Assembly (NCBI GenBank): GCA_013042835.1
Contig: JABDPJ010000246.1
Location: 1 to 40,802 of the forward strand
Direction: 5' to 3'
Length of the DNA: 40,802 bases
Source: Lysobacterales bacterium
Lineage (GTDB): Bacteria > Pseudomonadota > Gammaproteobacteria > Xanthomonadales > SZUA-36
Below are positions 1 to 9,767 of the stretch, piece after piece (within the stretch, counting starts at the first letter, position 1; each line of letters starts with the position of its first letter). The notes under the pieces are model-generated. The model ran no database searches. It was given only the letters and a program-made list of their open reading frames with translations, and was not told the DNA's origin. The translations under genes and the position numbers were made by a program.

Positions 1-1
1 C

Positions 2-370
2 GATGCGTTTGTCTTGGCTGAGCACATGCTGAGTGGCAATTTGCAGGAAGGCTTGCGGGTGGCGGCAGGGCTGAAACGCATGGGCACGCCGCTGCCGCCG
101 CTGCTTGGCGCCCTGTTACGTGAACTCAAAACCACCGAGGCGTTCAGGCTGGCGATGCGCGGTGGTGAACAGGAAGCCATGGTTTTCCGCCGGCTTAATG
201 TCTGGCAAAACCGGCAGAATAATGTGCGTAACGCGGCCAGGCGCCTGACGACGCGCAAACTCTTTGCCGCGTTCAGAACACTGTCCCTGGTAGACCGTCA
301 AAGCAAGGGGCGGGCGCCGGGCGACCCCTGGCAGAGTATCGACAGCCTGCTGCTTCAATTGTCCGCCTGA
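2..370 (+). CDS. holA: DNA polymerase III delta subunit, C-terminal part (left-truncated)
   Basis: The reading frame is open from the left edge (codons begin at base 2) to the TGA at 368-370, so only about the last 122 residues of HolA are present. Delta is the clamp-loader subunit that opens the beta sliding clamp during replication. What is visible is the helical C-terminal collar domain: a helix-rich, Arg/Leu-rich stretch with a W-QNRQNNVR segment, then LFAAFRTLSLVDRQSKG and the closing W-SIDSLLLQLSA, the usual HolA ending. The gene lies 18 bp upstream of nadD, matching the common gammaproteobacterial order lptE-holA-nadD. The ATPase-like N-terminal domains lie outside the window. Identification is from family resemblance and neighbourhood. 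Confidence 0.85.
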   Translation, partial: DAFVLAEHMLSGNLQEGLRVAAGLKRMGTPLPPLLGALLRELKTTEAFRLAMRGGEQEAMVFRRLNVWQNRQNNVRNAARRLTTRKLFAAFRTLSLVDRQSKGRAPGDPWQSIDSLLLQLSA

Positions 371-388
371 TCCATTGCAGGCCTGCGC

Positions 389-1060
389 ATGAACGACAAG
401 CAGCGCTCCGGCTCCGAACCGCTGGCCCTGTTCGGAGGGACCTTTGATCCGGTGCACTACGGGCATCTGCGTTGTGCCGATGAGGCGCGTGAGATGCTGC
501 GGCTGGAAACCCTGTACCTGCTGCCGGCCGGTACGCCCGTGCACCGTCGGAAACCGGGCGCGAGCGCGCGGCAGAGACTGGACATGTTGAGGCTGGCACT
601 GAATGAGTTCCCGCAACTGGATATCGATGAACGCGAAATCCGGCGCCAGGGCCCGTCGTTCATGGTCGATACGTTGCAGGAGTTGCGCACGGAGTTCCCG
701 CAGCGGCCGCTGCTGCTGCTGGTCGGACAGGATGCCGTTAACCTTTTGCACACCTGGTCGCGCTGGCAACAATTACTGGAGCTGACCCACCTGGTCATTG
801 TTACCCGGCCGGGGGCGAGTGCGAAGTACCGTGATGACGTCAGGACGCAAATTGAGTCGCGCACTGCAACTGATTTACAGCAATTGTCAGCATCGGAGGC
901 CGGCAGTGTTTATCACCTGGCGGTCACCGCCATCGATGTTTCGGCCACCAGCATCAAGCGCATTATCGGCACGGGGCGTTCACCGGGCCCGATGTTGCCC
1001 GCGGCGGTGTTGGACTATATCGGCGACAATGGGCTGTATGTGCGCTCGAATGAGCGGTGA
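389..1060 (+). CDS. nadD: Nicotinate-mononucleotide adenylyltransferase
   Basis: NadD adenylylates nicotinate mononucleotide with ATP to give deamido-NAD, the penultimate step of NAD synthesis in the cytoplasm. The 223-residue product has the nucleotidyltransferase signature GGTFDPVHYGHL near residues 16-27, including the HxGH motif (H23, H26). The C-terminal VSATSIKRII corresponds to the (I/V)SST-x-(I/L)R ATP-phosphate-binding motif, with Lys in place of the usual Arg. The length is close to the family norm of 210-220. The ATG at 389 is the first reasonable start after the holA stop, 18 bp away. The stop overlaps or abuts the rsfS region, so holA, nadD, rsfS and rlmH probably form one transcript. 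Confidence 0.96.
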   Translation: MNDKQRSGSEPLALFGGTFDPVHYGHLRCADEAREMLRLETLYLLPAGTPVHRRKPGASARQRLDMLRLALNEFPQLDIDEREIRRQGPSFMVDTLQELRTEFPQRPLLLLVGQDAVNLLHTWSRWQQLLELTHLVIVTRPGASAKYRDDVRTQIESRTATDLQQLSASEAGSVYHLAVTAIDVSATSIKRIIGTGRSPGPMLPAAVLDYIGDNGLYVRSNER

Positions 1061-1134
1061 ATCCCATCCTGAGCTTTACGCTAACCACATCGACAGCTAA
1101 AATCAAACCACTTCCAACAGGTAATACTGAAAAT

Positions 1135-1518
1135 TTGAATACCCAAACCGTTCGTGACGAATTAACCACCAACCAGTTGCAACAACTCGTTGTCTCCTCA
1201 TTAGAAGATTTCAAGGCCACCGATATCCAGGTGCTCGACGTATCCGGAAACAATCCCCTGACCGAGAGAATGGTCATTGCGTCCGGTAATTCGACGCGCC
1301 ATGTCAAATCCATGGCCGAGAACCTGATTGTCAAGGCCAAGTCGGAGGGCAGTCCGCCCCTGGGTGTCGAAGGCGTCAACGAGGGCGAGTGGGTGCTGGT
1401 CGATTTGAACGACGTCATTGTTCACATGATGCTGCCGCAGACGCGGGCCTTTTATAACCTGGAAAAACTCTGGGAAGCGAGTGCTGATCACCGTAGCGGT
1501 GCAAGCAGTTCCGTCTGA
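1135..1518 (+). CDS. rsfS: Ribosomal silencing factor RsfS
   Basis: RsfS binds ribosomal protein uL14 on the large subunit and blocks subunit joining when nutrients are scarce. The core is recognisable: LEDFKATDIQVLDV, then MVIASGNSTRHVKSMA, PLGVEGVNEGEW and VLVDLNDVIVHMML, ending in YNLEKLWE. The start is uncertain. There is no in-frame ATG near the beginning of the conserved domain. A TTG at 1135 gives 127 residues, about ten ahead of the domain, close to the E. coli length of 105. A GTG at 1057 overlaps the nadD stop by 4 bp (GTGA) and would give 153 residues with a low-complexity, unconserved N-terminus. I prefer the TTG, but the GTGA overlap is a real alternative. rlmH follows after 20 bp. 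Confidence 0.9.
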   Translation: MNTQTVRDELTTNQLQQLVVSSLEDFKATDIQVLDVSGNNPLTERMVIASGNSTRHVKSMAENLIVKAKSEGSPPLGVEGVNEGEWVLVDLNDVIVHMMLPQTRAFYNLEKLWEASADHRSGASSSV

Positions 1519-1538
1519 ACTACCAAGGGGTACTCTGA

Positions 1539-2009
1539 ATGCAATTGCTGGTGGCTGCCGTTGGCCAGCGTATGCCAGGCTGGGTCAGCGAAGCATGGAC
1601 TGAATATTCCCGCAGAATGCCTTCGGGGCTGGGCTTGTCATTGCGGGAAATCAACATGGCAAAACGCGGCAAGAATGCCGATACCCGGCGTTTGACCGCC
1701 ACCGAAAGCGACACCCTTTACCAGGCCATGCCCAAAAACGCCAGGGTCGTTGCACTGGATATTCGCGGACAGGTCTGGTCGACGGAAAAACTGGCGGCGA
1801 ACCTCGAGTCATGGATGGGCGAGGGCCGTGACGTCGGGTTCATGATTGGCGGACCGGATGGAATATCTCCGGAAATTTTGCAGAAAGCCGATAACCGCTG
1901 GTCGTTTGGTCCGCTGACCTTACCTCACCCGCTGGTCCGCGTCGTGCTCGCAGAGCAGTTGTACCGGGCCTGGACAATTACCCAAAACCACCCGTATCAC
2001 CGGGCATGA
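1539..2009 (+). CDS. rlmH: 23S rRNA (pseudouridine1915-N3)-methyltransferase
   Basis: RlmH is a SPOUT-class methyltransferase that uses S-adenosylmethionine to methylate N3 of pseudouridine 1915 in helix 69 of 23S rRNA, at the intersubunit bridge. The product is 156 residues, against 155 in E. coli. It shows the SAM-binding FMIGGPDG loop and the strongly conserved C-terminal trefoil-knot segment LTLPHPLVRVVLAEQLYRA followed by PYHR. The ATG at 1539 is preceded by an AAGGGG Shine-Dalgarno about 10 bp upstream. rsfS-rlmH adjacency is almost universal in proteobacteria and places both in ribosome quality or biogenesis functions. Confidence 0.97.
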   Translation: MQLLVAAVGQRMPGWVSEAWTEYSRRMPSGLGLSLREINMAKRGKNADTRRLTATESDTLYQAMPKNARVVALDIRGQVWSTEKLAANLESWMGEGRDVGFMIGGPDGISPEILQKADNRWSFGPLTLPHPLVRVVLAEQLYRAWTITQNHPYHRA

Positions 2010-2019
2010 GTGCAGCCGT

Positions 2020-2601
2020 ATGAGTTTAAATCAATCCATACTTCTCGCTTCCGCATCTCCACGTCGCAGGGAATTGCTGACGCAATTAGGTGTCACATTC
2101 ACGGTATCCGCTGCCAATATTGACGAGACCGTGGACCAAGGTGAGACGCCACAAAACTACGTCACGCGCATGGCGCGCGAAAAGGCGCTGGCGGGACTGG
2201 AACAGACCCTCGGCCTGATGCCGTCGCTGGGGTCCGACACGATCGTGTTGCTGGACGGGGAAATACTTTGTAAGCCGGAAACAAGGGCCGAGGCCGAAAG
2301 CATGTTGCAGGCACTGTCTGAACGGACCCACCATGTTTACTCGGCCGTCGCAGTAGCGCTGCAGCCGGACGAGGTTCTGGAGAGCTTGAATATTACCGCG
2401 GTGACTTTTGGAAAAATGCCGACAGACTGGATCAAATCCTATTGCCAGAGCAACGAGCCCATGGACAAGGCCGGCGCCTACGCGGTGCAGGGCGGGGCAG
2501 GCCAATTCATCAAACACATTGATGGCAGCTACTCCGGGGTCATGGGTTTGCCCCTGTTTGAAACCGCGCAATTGCTGCGCGAAGCCGGGATACTGGTGTG
2601 A
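2020..2601 (+). CDS. maf: Maf nucleotide pyrophosphatase, YhdE type (dTTP/UTP)
   Basis: Maf proteins hydrolyse non-canonical or excess nucleoside triphosphates to monophosphates. The 193-residue product begins with ILLASASPRRRELLTQLG, the Maf phosphate-binding signature, followed by SDTIVLLDGEILCKP and KAGAYAVQGGAGQFI. The DTIV-LDGE-KP and SYSGVMGLPLFET segments align better with E. coli YhdE (dTTP/UTP pyrophosphatase) than with YceF (7-methyl-GTP). The following gene is rng, as it is for yhdE in E. coli. The ATG at 2020 follows rlmH by 10 bp. Substrate preference is inferred from the family. Confidence 0.93.
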   Translation: MSLNQSILLASASPRRRELLTQLGVTFTVSAANIDETVDQGETPQNYVTRMAREKALAGLEQTLGLMPSLGSDTIVLLDGEILCKPETRAEAESMLQALSERTHHVYSAVAVALQPDEVLESLNITAVTFGKMPTDWIKSYCQSNEPMDKAGAYAVQGGAGQFIKHIDGSYSGVMGLPLFETAQLLREAGILV

Positions 2602-2713
2602 TACTGGCCATTGCGCTCAAACGCCCAATTGACCTTTGTCATTACCGGCCCCGGTGCGGATGTTATTCTAGTCGCCTTGAATTGAGCGCCTGCGGGTGCG
2701 GGACGATACGCGT

Positions 2714-4183
2714 ATGAGCGAAGAAATCCTGATTAATGTAACGCCCACGGAAACACGCGTGGCCGTGGTTGAAAACGGCATGCTGCAAGAGGTCTCCCTC
2801 GAGCGCAATACCCACCTGGGTTACCTTGGCAATATTTACAAGGGCACGGTATCGCGTGTTTTACCGGGTATGCAGGCGGCGTTCATAGATATCGGTCTTG
2901 ATCGCACCGCTTTTTTGCACGCTTCGGATATCCACCGGGTGGGAATCGAGCAAACACCGGATGATCCACCACCGGAACCGCCAATTACCTCCCTGGTGCG
3001 TGAAGGTGAAGAGGTCATCGTCCAGGTGATCAAGGATCCCCTGGGCACGAAAGGCGCCCGCCTGACCACCAACTTGAGCATACCGTCCCGCTTCCTGGTG
3101 TTGCTGCCCGACAGTGAGACCATCGCGGTATCGGTGCGCATTGAAGACGAAAACGAACGTAACCGCCTGAAGAGCCTGGTTGCGACCCTGCGTGAACACA
3201 AGGGAAAACACGGATACATCGTTCGCACCAATGCGGAAAACATCAATGACTTTGCCTTGTCCGCGGACATGTCCTACCTGGAAAAGATCTGGGAGAGCAT
3301 CACGCAACATATCCAGGTCAGCAAACCGGGTGAATGCATCTATGAAGACCTTGCACTGCCGTTGCGGGCCCTGCGTGACCACATGCATGAAGAGGTTGAA
3401 AAAGTACGTATCGATTCGCTTGAGGAGTACGCCCGGCTCAAAGATTTCACCGGCAAGTTTTTACCGGAATGGGAGCAACGCATCGAGAGCTACTCTGCCG
3501 AACGGCCGGTATTCGACCTGTACGGCATCGAAGACGAAATCGATAATGCGCTGCACCGCACGACGCCGTTGAAATCCGGCGGCCACCTGGTGATCGACCA
3601 GACCGAGGCCATGACCACCATCGATGTGAACACCGGTGGCTTCGTGGGTCACCGCACGCTCGAGGAAACCATCTATAAGACCAACCTGGAAGCGGTGCAA
3701 AGCATTGCGCGGCAGCTACGCCTGCGCAACCTGGGCGGCATTATCATTATTGACTTCATCGATATGGCCAACGAGGAACACCGGCGCCAGGTCATGCTGG
3801 CGCTGGAGCGCGCACTCGAACGTGACCATGCGAAGACCAATGTCTGCGAGATATCCGCACTCGGACTGGTCGAAATGACCCGCAAGCGCACGACCGAAAG
3901 TCTCGGTCATGTTTTGTGTGAACCCTGTCCCATGTGCTCGGGGCGCGGCGAAATCAAGAGCGCGGAGACCGTTTGTCTCGAGGTTTTCAGGGAGATCCTG
4001 CGCTCCAGCAGGCAGTTCGAAGCCAGTCGATTGCTGGTGGTAGCGTCCAGCGTCGTAGTGGATAAGATTCTCGACGATCAATCGACCACCGTGGCCGAGC
4101 TCGAAGAGGTGGTCGGCAAATCCATTCGTTTCCAGCGTGAAGATCAATACACCCAGGAACAATTCGACGTGGTATTGCTGTAA
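2714..4183 (+). CDS. rng: Ribonuclease G
   Basis: RNase G is the short RNase E paralogue that trims 16S rRNA at its 5' end and cleaves some mRNAs. Starting at ATG 2714 gives 489 residues, the same length as the E. coli enzyme; an upstream in-frame GTG at 2696 would add six unconserved residues. An S1 domain sits near residues 35-115 (GNIYKG, VLPGMQAAFIDIGLDRTAFLHASDI). The catalytic magnesium aspartates are visible as D304 (DVNTGGF) and D347 (IIIDFIDM), one residue offset from D303 and D346 of RNase E. The zinc-link cysteines C405-P-M-C408 follow. No long RNase E-type degradosome scaffold tail is present, which supports RNase G. It lies between maf and yhdP, as in E. coli. Confidence 0.96.
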   Translation: MSEEILINVTPTETRVAVVENGMLQEVSLERNTHLGYLGNIYKGTVSRVLPGMQAAFIDIGLDRTAFLHASDIHRVGIEQTPDDPPPEPPITSLVREGEEVIVQVIKDPLGTKGARLTTNLSIPSRFLVLLPDSETIAVSVRIEDENERNRLKSLVATLREHKGKHGYIVRTNAENINDFALSADMSYLEKIWESITQHIQVSKPGECIYEDLALPLRALRDHMHEEVEKVRIDSLEEYARLKDFTGKFLPEWEQRIESYSAERPVFDLYGIEDEIDNALHRTTPLKSGGHLVIDQTEAMTTIDVNTGGFVGHRTLEETIYKTNLEAVQSIARQLRLRNLGGIIIIDFIDMANEEHRRQVMLALERALERDHAKTNVCEISALGLVEMTRKRTTESLGHVLCEPCPMCSGRGEIKSAETVCLEVFREILRSSRQFEASRLLVVASSVVVDKILDDQSTTVAELEEVVGKSIRFQREDQYTQEQFDVVLL

Positions 4184-4198
4184 GGCTCCCTGGACGGT

Positions 4199-7100
4199 AT
4201 GACCGGCTTGAAGAAAATCTTCCGGCGGCTCAGGACACTGCTGTGGACGGCACTGACGCTGTTGACCGTGCTGGCGGCGGTCATTGTTGGTATTGGCAAA
4301 TTGCTGATGCCCTACAGCGTCCATTACCAGCCTGAACTCGAGGCCTGGTTGAGCGAGGCTTTCAACCAGCCGGTCAAAGTCGAGAGTTTCAACGGCGAGT
4401 GGAAAGCATTCGGACCCCGTATCAGTTTACAGGGCCTGACGCTGATGCCTGAGGGCCTGCAGTCAGAGATAGCTATCAAAACGGCGGCCCTGGACATCAA
4501 ACCATTGAACGCGCTGATTCCGGGCCGGCCGCTCTACAGTTTCCGTATCATTGGCGCGGACCTTTCACTGGAGCGGGCAACAGACGGCCGTTACGTGCTT
4601 TCGGGGCTCGGTGTCAGTGACACGTCCGGCGGCCAGGAAAGCAATGCCGGTTTACGGGATGTGGTGTTGAACGGCGAAGTTAGCCTGCAGGACATCAGCC
4701 TGAGTTTCGATGATCCGGAACGGGATATTCACCTGCTGCTGAATGATGTCAACGGCCGCTTCAAGGCGAATGGTCGCCGCCTGGCTGCTGAAATCAAGGC
4801 CAGGGTGACGGACAAGGGCGGGGTTCGGGTCATTGGCGACCTGGATGCCATTGTCAGGGTCAGGCTCGATTCGAACCAGCGCTTGAGAGAAGCGAGCTGG
4901 CATGTCGAGACCGGCGAACTGCTGTTGACGGACCTGATCCCTCAACTGCCACACCACCCGTTGATTCCGGTTTCAGGAAGATTGAATGCCGAGGTCTGGG
5001 GCCAATGGCAAAGGGGCGAACCACAGCAGATGCAGGGGGTGTTGGATTTACGCGACGCCCAGCTCAGTTCACAGACCGGGCCGCTGGTCGTTGACCACCT
5101 CAACAGCCGCTTCAATTTCGAGTTCACGCACCGTAAGAACTGGCGGGCGGACATGGCCGGCCTGACGGTGGGCTATGCCGGTGAAGAATGGCAAAGCGAC
5201 AGGTTTTCGGTGGCCAGGAACCTGCCGCAGAATCTCGGCCTTTGGGTCAGTGCCGACTACGCCGAGTTGGAATACCCGCTGCAACTGACGCAACGGATCA
5301 TGGCAAATTATGGCAAACAATGGCCGCTCTCGGTTCCGCGGCGTGCGCAGGGCGGCGTAACAGATTTCGACCTGGTGCTGGATGGCCGCTGGCAGTTGAA
5401 AAAACTGACCGGTGAACTCAGGGACGGCTACTTCTGGGGCTGGGAAAAAGGCCCCGATGTAGAGGGCCTCAGCGCCACACTCGCGCTTGATTCCGGAGAG
5501 GGCAATGTCAGTTTGGAAGGCACAGCCATCAAGCTGGACTGGCTCAGGGCCTTCCGGCGGCCACTGGTTTTCTCGATGACTGATTGCCAAATGGAGGTTA
5601 TCTGGAAGGACAAGCACGACTGGGGCCTGGACCTTAACCGCTGCATCGCAGAGAACGATGACCTGAGCGCCTCCGGTCGCGTCCGACTGGCATTTGGCCA
5701 GGGCAAACCGACCGTGGATATCAATGTTGCCCTTGAGCGTGGCGAGGTCTCGCGTTTCCGAGATTACTGGCCGCAGAATGTCATGACTCAAAAAACCATT
5801 CAATGGCTGCGGAAGTCGCTGGTCAGCGGTCGTGTTTCGAATGGGCGCTACACCATGGTTGGCGACATGGACGATTTTCCGTTCAAGGACCAAGGTGGCA
5901 AGGTACAGGCCATCGCATCGTTTAACGGCGTTGAGATCAACTACTTCGATGGCTGGCCAAGAGCCAGCGGCGCAGATGGCGTCGTCGAGTTTGACGGGCC
6001 CGGTATGAACGTCGAGGCAAGAGTAGAAAATATCGCCGGTGCAGTGGTCGATAAAATGACTGGCAGCATTGCCGATTTTAAAAATCCGGTCCTGGATCTC
6101 AACTATCAAACCGCAACAAAATTACCGTCCCTGATTGGCTTTATCAAGCAAACGCCGTTACTGGACGGGTTGGAACTGGATCCTGAACAGTTCGTGTTTG
6201 ATGGTGAAGCGGAACTCTCGGGTCACTTGCATTCACGGCTTGGTGGTTCTGAAGAACCCATCCAGGTCACCGGTGCCCTTACCATGAAGGGCAACCGCTT
6301 CACCGACCTCGTATCGGACGTGGTGCTGGAGGATATCGAAGGTGTACTCAACTACAGCCATGAAGGGCTCAAAGCGGTTGAATTGCCCGCCAATTTCCGG
6401 GGCTACCCTGTGCTGGTCGATATCATTTCACAATGGGATGCGGACGAGGTCTTCCGCATGTGGTTGCGCGGGGACTTGCCGGTGGCGGAAGTCGTGCCGC
6501 AAGTCCTGTTTGAACGTGAACCCCTGTTTCACCGCGCAACCGGCACCAGCCGCTGGGATGTCAGCCTGCGCGTGGTTACGCCTGAAGGTGGTGGCGACCG
6601 GGAAACCTGGCTGGACCTGTTCAGCAACCTCGAGGGAGTCAGCATCGATATGCCGGCGCCGCTGGCAAAACCCGCGGAACCTGGCTGGCCTTTGCTGGTT
6701 CGCTACCCCGTTAAAGCCGAACAGCACATACTGACGGCCGATTTTATTGACCGGATGCAGCTTAAGATGGAGCTTTCCAGGGAAGACTACTCGCCCATCC
6801 GTGCCGCCGTTCGCCTGGGTGGAAAAGCGGAATCGCTACCTGATCCGGGCCTGTTCAAGGTGAGTGGTTCGACACCGGATTTCGACCTCGATAACTGGAT
6901 TGACCTGGTCGTGGATCGCTTTGCCGATGCGGAAGAAGATGATGGGCTTAGCCTGCAAAATGCCGACCTGTATGCTGAACGGGTCAAGATATTCGATCGG
7001 CAGTTCGACGCGGTCGAACTTGGCATGCGCTTTGAAAATGGCGTCATTACGGGGAATTTTGACAGTCAGGATATCAACGGGGTGGTGAACTACTATAAAA

Positions 7101-8230
7101 ACGAGTCCGACTCCCATAGCATGAGTGGCGAATTCGAGCGGTTGATCGTACCTGACGCCCTCGCCGAGGGATTAACGATGGAGTCCGATCCCGCCGAGCT
7201 GCCGGAAATTCACTTTTACAGCAGGGAGTTCAATTACCTGGGCGTCGATATGGGTGAAACCCGTATCGAAGGCTACCCCGTCAGCAATGGTTTTCATATC
7301 GAGTCTGTCGAGGCGCAGTCGCCCCGTTTCAATTTCAATGCGCGGGGTGACTGGTACAGGACAGACGCTGGCGAACGCTCGGATTTTGACATACGCATCA
7401 CCTCGGAGAGCCTCGGTGCGGTGCTGGAAGCCATGGATATCTCGTCAGCCATGCAAGGCGGGCAGACCATGGTCCATTTTGATGCCTGGTGGGAAGGTCC
7501 GCCGGCCGCCTTTGCACTCGAACGCCTGAATGGTGAGATCGACATCAGCGTGGTCCGGGGGAATATTCTTACCGCGGATTCCGGTGCGGGTCGCATGCTC
7601 GGTTTATTCAGTTTGACCGAGTTACCGCGGCGACTGGCGATGGATTTCCGCGATGTCTTTGATGAAGGTTTCAGTTTTGATGAGGCCAGGGGCACCATGA
7701 GACTTGAAAATGGCACCAGTCACACCGATGACATGGTATTGACTTCGACGGTTGCGGAAATTTCGATCACCGGTTCTGCCGACCTGGTCGAGCAGACTTT
7801 TGACTACGAGTTTGCCGTGCGCCCGGGTGTCAGCAAGACTCTGCCGGTCATTGGTGCTATTGCCGGTGGGCCGGTTGGTGCCGCGGCAGGCCTCGCACTT
7901 CAGGCCATCCTTCGCGACGCCTTGGGCGAGGCCGCTGAAGCGAGGTATACCATTGGCGGTACGTGGGAAGAGCCCGTGATAGAACCCGTGGCAAAGCCGT
8001 CAAAATCATCGGGCGGCAACGACACACCGCAATCCGACGCTGCGGCGCCGGGAGCGGATCAGCAACAGGACCCGGAACAGGGCAAAGGGCTGGAAAGCGA
8101 AACAGCACCACAACCTGAAACGGTTCTGGAGGCAGAAACCGAACCGGAAACGTTAAAAGAACCGGAAGCAGAGCCGGATGGCGATGGCACCGGACAACCA
8201 ACAACACGAGAGACCATACCTGATGACTGA
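4199..8230 (+). CDS. yhdP: YhdP-family AsmA-like inner-membrane/periplasmic lipid-transport protein
   Basis: YhdP belongs to the AsmA-like bridge proteins (with TamB and YdbH) thought to carry phospholipids from the inner to the outer membrane. The 1343-residue product has one N-terminal membrane helix (about residues 13-38, Leu/Ala/Val rich), a very long repetitive beta-rich periplasmic region, and a conserved C-terminal block with [20 protein letters not shown] and a Gly/Ala-rich stretch around [17 protein letters not shown]. The last 80 or so residues (from about 1263) are an unusual Pro/Glu/Gln/Ser-rich acidic tail, likely disordered. The order rng-yhdP-tldD is conserved from E. coli. The gene begins 15 bp after rng, and its stop overlaps the tldD start by 8 bp. 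Family membership is clear; the transport role comes from E. coli work. Confidence 0.9.
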   Translation: MTGLKKIFRRLRTLLWTALTLLTVLAAVIVGIGKLLMPYSVHYQPELEAWLSEAFNQPVKVESFNGEWKAFGPRISLQGLTLMPEGLQSEIAIKTAALDIKPLNALIPGRPLYSFRIIGADLSLERATDGRYVLSGLGVSDTSGGQESNAGLRDVVLNGEVSLQDISLSFDDPERDIHLLLNDVNGRFKANGRRLAAEIKARVTDKGGVRVIGDLDAIVRVRLDSNQRLREASWHVETGELLLTDLIPQLPHHPLIPVSGRLNAEVWGQWQRGEPQQMQGVLDLRDAQLSSQTGPLVVDHLNSRFNFEFTHRKNWRADMAGLTVGYAGEEWQSDRFSVARNLPQNLGLWVSADYAELEYPLQLTQRIMANYGKQWPLSVPRRAQGGVTDFDLVLDGRWQLKKLTGELRDGYFWGWEKGPDVEGLSATLALDSGEGNVSLEGTAIKLDWLRAFRRPLVFSMTDCQMEVIWKDKHDWGLDLNRCIAENDDLSASGRVRLAFGQGKPTVDINVALERGEVSRFRDYWPQNVMTQKTIQWLRKSLVSGRVSNGRYTMVGDMDDFPFKDQGGKVQAIASFNGVEINYFDGWPRASGADGVVEFDGPGMNVEARVENIAGAVVDKMTGSIADFKNPVLDLNYQTATKLPSLIGFIKQTPLLDGLELDPEQFVFDGEAELSGHLHSRLGGSEEPIQVTGALTMKGNRFTDLVSDVVLEDIEGVLNYSHEGLKAVELPANFRGYPVLVDIISQWDADEVFRMWLRGDLPVAEVVPQVLFEREPLFHRATGTSRWDVSLRVVTPEGGGDRETWLDLFSNLEGVSIDMPAPLAKPAEPGWPLLVRYPVKAEQHILTADFIDRMQLKMELSREDYSPIRAAVRLGGKAESLPDPGLFKVSGSTPDFDLDNWIDLVVDRFADAEEDDGLSLQNADLYAERVKIFDRQFDAVELGMRFENGVITGNFDSQDINGVVNYYKNESDSHSMSGEFERLIVPDALAEGLTMESDPAELPEIHFYSREFNYLGVDMGETRIEGYPVSNGFHIESVEAQSPRFNFNARGDWYRTDAGERSDFDIRITSESLGAVLEAMDISSAMQGGQTMVHFDAWWEGPPAAFALERLNGEIDISVVRGNILTADSGAGRMLGLFSLTELPRRLAMDFRDVFDEGFSFDEARGTMRLENGTSHTDDMVLTSTVAEISITGSADLVEQTFDYEFAVRPGVSKTLPVIGAIAGGPVGAAAGLALQAILRDALGEAAEARYTIGGTWEEPVIEPVAKPSKSSGGNDTPQSDAAAPGADQQQDPEQGKGLESETAPQPETVLEAETEPETLKEPEAEPDGDGTGQPTTRETIPDD

Positions 8231-9665
8231 TGCATTAAAACTGGCTGAGCAACAGCTGCTTGCCCCCGGCGGCCTTGGCCATTCTGACCTTGAAAAAGTA
8301 TTGCATCACCTCATGGGGCCAGCGGTCGATGCCGGAGATCTTTATTTTCAGAACACCCGCCACGAGGCATGGTCGCTGGAAGACGGCCGCGTACGCAGCG
8401 GCACACATGCGGTGGAACAGGGGGTCGGCATCCGTGCCATCAGCGGTGAAAAAACCGGTTTTGCCTACGCGGACGAGATTATCATGCCATCTTTGTTGCA
8501 GGCCTCGAGTGCGGCCCGCGCCATTGCACAGCAAGGTAAGAAAGGGGCCGTGCAGGCCTGGCGGCGGCAGAGTCCCACCGCACTGTATTTGCCGGATGAT
8601 CCAATGCCCACGCTCAGTGCGGATGAGAAGGTCGACCTGTTACGCCAGATCGACAGCTACGCCCGCTCGTTGGACACCCGGGTCAAGCAGGTCATGGTGA
8701 GCCTCGCCGCCACCCATGAAACCATCCTGGTGGCATCGACCGACGGTTCGCTGGCGGCCGATGTGCGCCCGCTGGTCAGGCTGAATGTTTCCGTGATAGC
8801 AGAGCACAACGGTCGTCGTGAACAAGGCAGTGATGGCGGCGGCGGGCGTTTTGATTACCGTCAACTGGTCAGGGACAACGCCTGGCAGCATTTTGCCGAT
8901 GAAGCCGTCAGGCAAGCGCTGGTCAACCTCGAAGCCGAAGCCGCGCCAGCAGGAACCATGACCGTGGTATTGGGGCCGGGCTGGCCCGGCGTCCTGCTTC
9001 ATGAGGCTGTGGGCCACGGGTTGGAGGGCGATTTCAATCGCAAGGGTACGTCGGCATTCAGCGGGCGAATGGGCGAAAAAGTGGCTGCCGAGGGTGTAAC
9101 CATCGTCGATGATGGCACGCTTCCTGAGCGCCGGGGTTCCCTGAGTGTGGACGATGAAGGCACGCCTACCGGGCAGACGGTCCTGATTGAAGACGGCGTG
9201 CTGGTGGGTTACATGCAGGACAAGCTCAATGCCCGCCTGATGAATATGAAACCGACCGGCAACGGCCGGCGCGAGTCATTTGCGCACCTGCCGATGCCCC
9301 GCATGACCAATACGTTCATGTTGCCTGGACAGTCGGATCCGCAGGAAATCATCCAATCGGTCGACAAGGGCCTGTATGCGGTCAATTTTGCCGGCGGCCA
9401 GGTTGATATCACGTCGGGCAAATTCGTATTTTCGGCCTCCGAGGCCTACCTGATTGAAAACGGCAAGGTTACCCGCCCCGTTCGTGGCGCCACCCTGATT
9501 GGAAATGGTCCGGAAGTGATGACCCGCGTCAGCATGGTCGGTAACGATCTGAAGCTGGATGCCGGTGTAGGTGTTTGCGGCAAGGATGGTCAGAGCGTAC
9601 CGGTGGGTGTTGGTCAACCGACGCTGCGGATCGATGCTTTGACGGTTGGTGGTACGCAGGCTTGA
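8223..9665 (+). CDS. tldD: Metalloprotease TldD
   Basis: TldD is the catalytic half of the TldD/TldE (PmbA) heterodimer, a zinc protease that degrades unfolded peptides. It matures microcin B17 and contributes to CcdA antitoxin turnover in E. coli. From ATG 8223 the product is 480 residues (481 in E. coli). The metal-binding HExxxH motif is H260-EAVG-H264, followed by [10 protein letters not shown]. Other conserved blocks are [17 protein letters not shown] and [15 protein letters not shown]. In-frame ATGs at 8178 and 8184 would add unconserved residues inside the yhdP tail, so 8223 is preferred. The start overlaps the yhdP stop, suggesting translational coupling. Its partner pmbA lies 0.7 kb downstream beyond the opposite-strand darP. 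Confidence 0.97.
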   Translation: MTDALKLAEQQLLAPGGLGHSDLEKVLHHLMGPAVDAGDLYFQNTRHEAWSLEDGRVRSGTHAVEQGVGIRAISGEKTGFAYADEIIMPSLLQASSAARAIAQQGKKGAVQAWRRQSPTALYLPDDPMPTLSADEKVDLLRQIDSYARSLDTRVKQVMVSLAATHETILVASTDGSLAADVRPLVRLNVSVIAEHNGRREQGSDGGGGRFDYRQLVRDNAWQHFADEAVRQALVNLEAEAAPAGTMTVVLGPGWPGVLLHEAVGHGLEGDFNRKGTSAFSGRMGEKVAAEGVTIVDDGTLPERRGSLSVDDEGTPTGQTVLIEDGVLVGYMQDKLNARLMNMKPTGNGRRESFAHLPMPRMTNTFMLPGQSDPQEIIQSVDKGLYAVNFAGGQVDITSGKFVFSASEAYLIENGKVTRPVRGATLIGNGPEVMTRVSMVGNDLKLDAGVGVCGKDGQSVPVGVGQPTLRIDALTVGGTQA

Positions 9666-9683
9666 GGGGTGGGGTGAGATGAA

Positions 9684-9753
9684 TTTCCCAAGGCTACGGA
9701 TGGGCCGGGAGTTCCACGCTTGCGCGGGGATGACGGTGCCTGTTATTGGGAAA
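9684..9753. repeat. REP-like palindromic element between tldD and darP
   Basis: Between the convergent tldD and darP stops, 8-bp arms TTTCCCAA (9684-9691) and TTGGGAAA (9746-9753) are perfect inverted repeats. Between them is GCGGGGATGACGG (9724-9736), whose exact 13-base reverse complement occurs at 36575-36587. The core sequence resembles dispersed intergenic repeats common in proteobacterial genomes. No promoter or gene was seen in this gap. It could act as a transcription end or mRNA stabiliser for the two converging genes; that role is inferred. Confidence 0.55.
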
Positions 9754-9767
9754 GCAGCGGTGCCGGG

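Noticed and set aside
116-772. 218-codon minus-strand frame across holA and nadD
   Set aside because: It covers parts of two clear genes on the other strand and has no recognisable domain.
2603-2713. Possible promoter before rng (TTGACC at 2629, TTGTCA at 2636)
   Set aside because: No acceptable -10 at 15-19 bp from either hexamer; transcription from maf is equally likely.
5069-6109. 346-codon open frame on the minus strand within yhdP
   Set aside because: It is wholly antisense to a well-supported gene in high-GC DNA, shows no family motif, and has no ribosome site that stands out.
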